Shown: positions 60,529 to 64,000 of the stretch, piece after piece
Layout: each line of letters starts with the position of its first letter
Position numbering within the stretch: position 1 is the first letter of the stretch
Assembly (NCBI GenBank): GCA_964453115.1
Contig: CAYVRT010000002.1
Span: 132,430 to 196,429 of the forward strand
Length of the DNA stretch: 64,000 bases
Direction: 5' to 3'
Source: JAIWNK01 sp964453115
Lineage (GTDB): Bacteria > Chloroflexota > Anaerolineae > Anaerolineales > Anaerolineaceae
The notes under the pieces: generated by a model
What the model was told of the DNA's origin: nothing
The model's database searches: none
The model's input: the letters and a program-made list of their open reading frames with translations, nothing else
Translations under genes and position numbers: made by a program

Positions 60529-60930
60529 TTATAACACTCCCATCCGAAAAGCTTTTGCAACCGCCTCTGTTCTCGAATTCACCCCCAACTTATTGAAAAC
60601 TGAATTGAGGTGAAATTGAATTGTACGCTCACTGATCCCCAAACGATAAGCAACTTCTTTGTTCGTCAAACCTTCCGCCACCAGTCCTAGCACCTGTCTC
60701 TCACGAAGCGAAAGGCTACCGAGCAAAAACTGCTCAGGCTGCCAGGCCATCTCCACCTCCCGCACCTCATTCAACGCCAGTTTTGCCAACTCGGACAAAG
60801 AATGGACAGCCAAACGCCCCGCTCTGTTGGAAACTGCCAGAGCCTGTTCCTGTATGCGCGCCATCTCTAACAGCTTTTCCAAAACACAAATGGCTCGATC
60901 CAAAGACGGGTTTTTCACCTCATTCATCAT
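60529..60930 (-). CDS. LuxR/NarL-type helix-turn-helix regulator without receiver domain
   Basis: About 133 residues from the ATG at 60930 (or 60927); both follow GGAGG closely, and a TTG at 60951 is a less likely start. The N-terminal 65 residues are helical, with no receiver domain. The C-terminal part is a LuxR-type DNA-binding domain: LSLRERQVLGLVAEGLTNKE, VAYRLGISERTIQFHLNSVF and NKLGVNSRTEAVAKAF. Divergent from the spermidine-synthase-like gene, with overlapping -10 elements between the two, so it may control that gene. Confidence 0.87.
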   Translation of the reverse strand: MMNEVKNPSLDRAICVLEKLLEMARIQEQALAVSNRAGRLAVHSLSELAKLALNEVREVEMAWQPEQFLLGSLSLRERQVLGLVAEGLTNKEVAYRLGISERTIQFHLNSVFNKLGVNSRTEAVAKAFRMGVL

Positions 60931-60975
60931 ATCCTCCAACTTCTCGCCCAAATCACCGCGCGAACGTTCTTCTCA

Positions 60976-60983
60976 AGTATAAT
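60976..60983. promoter_or_regulatory. Overlapping divergent -10 elements (candidate bidirectional promoter)
   Basis: The sequence AGTATAAT reads TATAAT (60978-60983) on the plus strand and TATACT (60976-60981) on the minus strand. The plus-strand element ends six bases before the ATG at 60990; the minus-strand element would start an RNA with a leader of about 40 bases to 60930. Confidence 0.45.
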
Positions 60984-60989
60984 GGAGGC

Positions 60990-62552
60990 ATGCAAAAATT
61001 CCTATACCTCACCGTCTTTGTTTCTGGGTTAACCAGCTTAGCAATCGAAATGGCTGCCTCTCGCCTGTTAGGAAACTATTTTGGAGCCAGCAATTTGATT
61101 TGGGCCAGCATCATTGGTCTTATTCTCATCTATCTCACTGTCGGCTACTTTCTCGGTGGTCGCTGGGCCGATCGCTCCCCGCGTCATGAAACATTCTTTA
61201 AAATCCTCGCCTGGAGTGCATTGCTGATTGGCCTTGTTCCCCTTGCTTCGCGCCCCATCCTGCGCCTTGCTGCTACAGCGTTCGACACCATTCAACTTGG
61301 TGGAATGGTAGGCGCATTTGTCGCAGTTCTCATCCTTTTCAGCATTCCCATCACCCTGCTCGGCACAGCCTCACCGTTTGCCATTCGTCTTTCCCTGCTC
61401 GATGCGCGTCAGGCCGGCAGTGTTGCAGGACGAATGTATGCCATCTCAACCCTTGGCTCGTTTGTTGGCACCTTCCTGCCCGTTCTGATAACCATTCCTC
61501 TCGTTGGAACATATCGCACCTTCATCGGGTTTGGCCTGTTATTGCTCTCAGTTGCGCTGATTGGACTGGGGCGTGCAGCAGGTTTGCGGGCTGTTCTTCC
61601 CCTGCTTTGGATGCCAATTGTGTTAATCATCCTCGCCATTCTTGGCACGCGCGGCAGTGACAAAACTGCCACAGGCATGATTTACGAAAGCGAATCGGCC
61701 TATAACTATATCCTTGTCCAGGAAATAGATCAATACATCCTCCTACGCCTTAATGAAGGACAAGGCGTCCATTCTATTTACCACCCAACCGTTGTAGATT
61801 ACAAAGGCCCATGGGAACAGGTTTCTGTTGCGCCCTTCTTCAACCCCGCCCCCTACGACATGGACAAAGTTGAACGCATCGCCATTGTAGGAATGGCTGC
61901 CGGCACAGCTGCCCGTCAAGCCACCCTCATCTACGGCCCAGATGTACAGATTGACGGGTTTGAAATAGACCCCAAAATCGTTGCTGTTGGCGAGCAATTC
62001 TTCTCGATGAAACAGCCAAACCTACATGTCTTTATTGAGGATGGTCGTGTTGGATTGCACAACTCACCTCATCAGTATCAAATCATTAGCATTGATGCCT
62101 ACCGCCCACCATACATTCCCTGGCACCTCACCACGCAGGAGTTTTTTCAAATCGTTTACGATCATCTCAGCGAAGATGGTGTCATGGTCATCAACGTAGG
62201 GCGCACCCCCAACGACCGTCGCATGATTGACGCCCTGGCATATACCATCCAAACCGTCTTCCCCTCTGTACACATCAGTGATGTACCAGATTCATTCAAC
62301 ACCATGATTTTTGCCACACGTCAACCCACCAGCGTTGAAAATTTAGCCCAGAATCAAGCCGCCCTGCTTTCTCTCACCCCACCCTGTCATCCACTACTCA
62401 CCGACACTCTTGCAATTACGCTGGCAAATCTGCAACCTACGCCAACTCACGGCAGCTTGTTCACCGATGACCGCGCCTCAGTTGAATGGCTCACCAACAG
62501 TATGGTGATTGACTTCTTCCTGAGTGGTAGCCTGGAGGAAACCTTCCAATGA
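60990..62552 (+). CDS. Spermidine-synthase-like protein fused to membrane domain
   Basis: 520 residues from the ATG at 60990 (the open frame extends 69 codons upstream, across the divergent gene). The N-terminal 225 residues form about seven membrane helices, starting FVSGLTSLAIEMAASRLLG, typical of fused SpeE proteins. The C-terminal half is a Rossmann-type aminopropyl/methyltransferase domain with IVGMAAGTAARQA, DGFEIDPKIV and ISIDAYRPPYIPWHL. In the usual SpeE the catalytic loop reads DxxDP; here SIDAYRPP, so it may be a methyltransferase-like variant. GGAGG lies between the -10 and the ATG. Confidence 0.85.
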   Translation: MQKFLYLTVFVSGLTSLAIEMAASRLLGNYFGASNLIWASIIGLILIYLTVGYFLGGRWADRSPRHETFFKILAWSALLIGLVPLASRPILRLAATAFDTIQLGGMVGAFVAVLILFSIPITLLGTASPFAIRLSLLDARQAGSVAGRMYAISTLGSFVGTFLPVLITIPLVGTYRTFIGFGLLLLSVALIGLGRAAGLRAVLPLLWMPIVLIILAILGTRGSDKTATGMIYESESAYNYILVQEIDQYILLRLNEGQGVHSIYHPTVVDYKGPWEQVSVAPFFNPAPYDMDKVERIAIVGMAAGTAARQATLIYGPDVQIDGFEIDPKIVAVGEQFFSMKQPNLHVFIEDGRVGLHNSPHQYQIISIDAYRPPYIPWHLTTQEFFQIVYDHLSEDGVMVINVGRTPNDRRMIDALAYTIQTVFPSVHISDVPDSFNTMIFATRQPTSVENLAQNQAALLSLTPPCHPLLTDTLAITLANLQPTPTHGSLFTDDRASVEWLTNSMVIDFFLSGSLEETFQ

Positions 62553-63211
62553 AAAAAACGCTTTCCTTTTTGGTCGCAGCGCTCATTCCCTTCTTTTTGC
62601 TCATGAGCGCAATTCGCATTCTCTTCAATCCCTTTTACCTGCAAATTGAATATCGCGCCCCAAATTTTCCACCTGACCCCTACGGATTCACTACAGCGGA
62701 ACGTTTGGAATGGGGGCGCATTTCAATTTTATACATCACCCAGGGCCACGAACTTTCCTACCTGGCCGACCAGCGCCTGCCAAATGGTCAACAGCTCTAC
62801 AATGAGCGCGAACTAAGCCACATGCTGGATGTGCAAATTGTCTTCTTAAACATGGTTACCGCCTGGTGGATACTCGCCGCCATCTTGCTCATCCTTGGAT
62901 TATTGGCATGGCGGCTAAATACCCTCACCGCGTATATTCAGGGCCTCCTAACAGGTGGGTGGGCTACGTTGGGGCTGATTGCAGCCATTCTCATCGCAGT
63001 CGCCCTCAGCTTTCGACAATTATTCACCCTGTTCCACAAACTCTTCTTTAGCGGTGATAGCTGGCTATTCGAGTTTTCGGATACACTCATCCGGCTCTTT
63101 CCACTCCGGCTGTGGCAGGACGCATTCATCCTTGTCGGGGTCATCAGCGCCATCGGCGGATTGCTTTGCCTTTTGATCGGACGCTCCTTGCTGAAAAAAC
63201 TCAAATCCTGA
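62549..63211 (+). CDS. DUF1461 (TIGR01906) membrane protein
   Basis: 220 residues with four membrane helices: one at the N-terminus (about 8-28), then an extracytoplasmic segment with EYRAPNFPPDPYGFTTAERL and ELSHMLDVQIVF, then three helices (about 105-125, 135-155, 190-212). This layout and the ELSHM-DV motif are those of TIGR01906. In some Gram-positive bacteria a family member (Lit) is a lipoprotein acyl transferase, but the relation here is uncertain. Coupled to the upstream gene by a four-base ATGA overlap. Confidence 0.85.
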   Translation: MKKTLSFLVAALIPFFLLMSAIRILFNPFYLQIEYRAPNFPPDPYGFTTAERLEWGRISILYITQGHELSYLADQRLPNGQQLYNERELSHMLDVQIVFLNMVTAWWILAAILLILGLLAWRLNTLTAYIQGLLTGGWATLGLIAAILIAVALSFRQLFTLFHKLFFSGDSWLFEFSDTLIRLFPLRLWQDAFILVGVISAIGGLLCLLIGRSLLKKLKS

Positions 63212-63216
63212 AAGAA

Positions 63217-63246
63217 AAACCGGCGATTGAAATCAATCGCCGGTTT
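63217..63246. terminator. Bidirectional terminator before gpmA
   Basis: A perfect 13-bp stem, AAACCGGCGATTG (63217-63229) with its complement at 63234-63246, loop of four bases, followed by CTTTTCC on the plus strand. Lies between convergent genes. Confidence 0.85.
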
Positions 63247-63261
63247 CTTTTCCTACAGCAC

Positions 63262-64000
63262 CTACTTCTTCTTCGCTTGGTTGGCAACCGCTTCTTGCGC
63301 CCTGCGAACCGCATCCTCATCCCCCAAATAATAATGGCGAATGGGTTTCATCTCCTCATCCAATTCATAAACCAATGGCACACCCGTTGGAATATTCAGT
63401 TCAACAATTTCCTCTTCCGGAATATGATCCAAATACTTTACCAACGAACGCAAACTATTTCCATGCGCTGTAATTAAGACCCGTTTTCCCGAACGAATGG
63501 CTGGCACAATTGTCTCTAACCAATATGGAACAAAACGCGCCACCGTATCCTTCAAGCACTCCGTCAACGGCAATTCTTCTTCGCTCAACGCTGCATAGCG
63601 CCGATCATGCCCAGGATACCGCTCATCTTCTTTCGTAAGTGCCGGCGGTTGAATATCATAGCTGCGCCGCCACAGTTTAACCTGTGCTTCACCATACTTC
63701 TCAGCTGTTTCTGCCTTGTTCAAGCCTTGCAGCGCTCCATAATGCCGCTCATTCAGCCGCCAATTGCGATAGACCGGAATCCACATCAAATCCATATCAT
63801 CCAACACAGTCCACAAGGTGCGAATAGCACGCTTCAACACCGAAGTATAAGCCACATCAAACGTATAGCCGCCTTCGCGCAGCAGCCGCGCCGCCTGATG
63901 CGCTTCATTCATACCTTTCTCAGTAATATCCACATCTGTCCACCCCGTAAAGCGATTTTCCTGATTCCAGGCACTTTCACCATGCCGCAACAAAACAATC
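63262..64000 (-). CDS. gpmA: 2,3-bisphosphoglycerate-dependent phosphoglycerate mutase (5' end outside window)
   Basis: At least 246 residues; the first codons (reading I-V-L-L-R-H-G) run off the window end, so the true ATG is only a few codons beyond. LLRHGESAWN carries the phosphorylated His, GWTDVDITEKG follows, ERHYGALQGLNK holds the substrate Arg and His/Glu, and ITAHGNSLRSL the second catalytic His. The enzyme interconverts 3- and 2-phosphoglycerate in glycolysis. The C-terminal tail RRAQEAVANQAKKK is basic. Confidence 0.96.
   Translation of the reverse strand, partial: IVLLRHGESAWNQENRFTGWTDVDITEKGMNEAHQAARLLREGGYTFDVAYTSVLKRAIRTLWTVLDDMDLMWIPVYRNWRLNERHYGALQGLNKAETAEKYGEAQVKLWRRSYDIQPPALTKEDERYPGHDRRYAALSEEELPLTECLKDTVARFVPYWLETIVPAIRSGKRVLITAHGNSLRSLVKYLDHIPEEEIVELNIPTGVPLVYELDEEMKPIRHYYLGDEDAVRRAQEAVANQAKKK

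Noticed and set aside
60783..60989. Sixty-nine-codon extension of the fused spermidine-synthase-like protein
   Set aside because: It lies opposite the LuxR-type gene, is Pro/Lys-rich and unlike the family; the hydrophobic start at 60990 fits homologues.
1..64000. CRISPR arrays, tRNA genes, insertion sequences, integrase or toxin-antitoxin pairs
   Set aside because: I looked for regularly spaced repeats, acceptor-stem/TTC-loop patterns and transposase or integrase motifs and saw none.

Overview
The window is about 50% GC, densely coded bacterial DNA, and most likely comes from the phylum Chloroflexota (Anaerolineae-like). This is inferred from gene content: a solute-binding lipoprotein with a Val/Glu/Lys-rich linker after the lipid-attachment cysteine, a DUF255 thioredoxin-like protein, GT-C glycosyltransferase runs, HEAT-repeat and peptidase-MA proteins, a fused NnrE-NnrD, and a soluble Ser/Thr kinase carrying a PQQ propeller. 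I saw no rRNA, tRNA, CRISPR array, insertion sequence or phage gene.

Layout. 1-5580: 3' end of a nucleoside-phosphorylase-like gene, a membrane metallophosphoesterase whose GNH(E/D) motif is lost, and a heterodimeric ABC exporter behind a structured leader. 5579-15636: six minus-strand GT-C membrane glycosyltransferase or related genes in one overlapping run, plus a divergent seventh. 15651-21162: a GNAT-like protein, a DUF255 protein, an alpha/beta hydrolase and a MurA with Asp in place of the catalytic Cys. 21184-27561: a minus-strand phospho-signalling operon (Ser/Thr kinase-propeller, PP2C phosphatase, DnaJ-VWA fusion, zinc-ribbon FHA protein, small protein, OmpR-type regulator, thioredoxin).

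27591-42184: a roughly 14.5 kb cello-oligosaccharide operon read from a LacI-family regulator: solute-binding lipoprotein, two permeases, a clan GH-A lipoprotein, a PIG-V-like mannosyltransferase, two GH94 phosphorylases, a mutarotase-like protein and a GH1 beta-glucosidase. Two perfect 14-bp palindromes in the regulator's promoter and leader match the operator known for actinobacterial CebR/CelR. A promoter, a closed stem and a terminator next to it define a candidate small RNA at 42276-42420.

42446-48000: an orphan solute-binding-like protein without signal peptide, an RseP-type protease, a HEAT-repeat protein, a secreted peptidase-MA protein, an acylphosphatase and a small Met/Gly-rich exported protein. 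48044-56805: pth, mfd, a two-component system and uvrB in one operon. A PhoB-like pair of direct repeats in front of the small exported protein suggests it is a target of that two-component system. 56879-64000: small membrane and YtxH proteins, NnrE-NnrD, an orphan secretion-type ATPase, a LuxR-type regulator divergent from a membrane-fused spermidine-synthase-like protein, a DUF1461 protein and the phosphoglycerate mutase gene, cut by the window end.

Start codons were chosen by Shine-Dalgarno position, overlap with the upstream gene and known family N-termini. All functional calls rest on reading motifs by eye; no database search was run.
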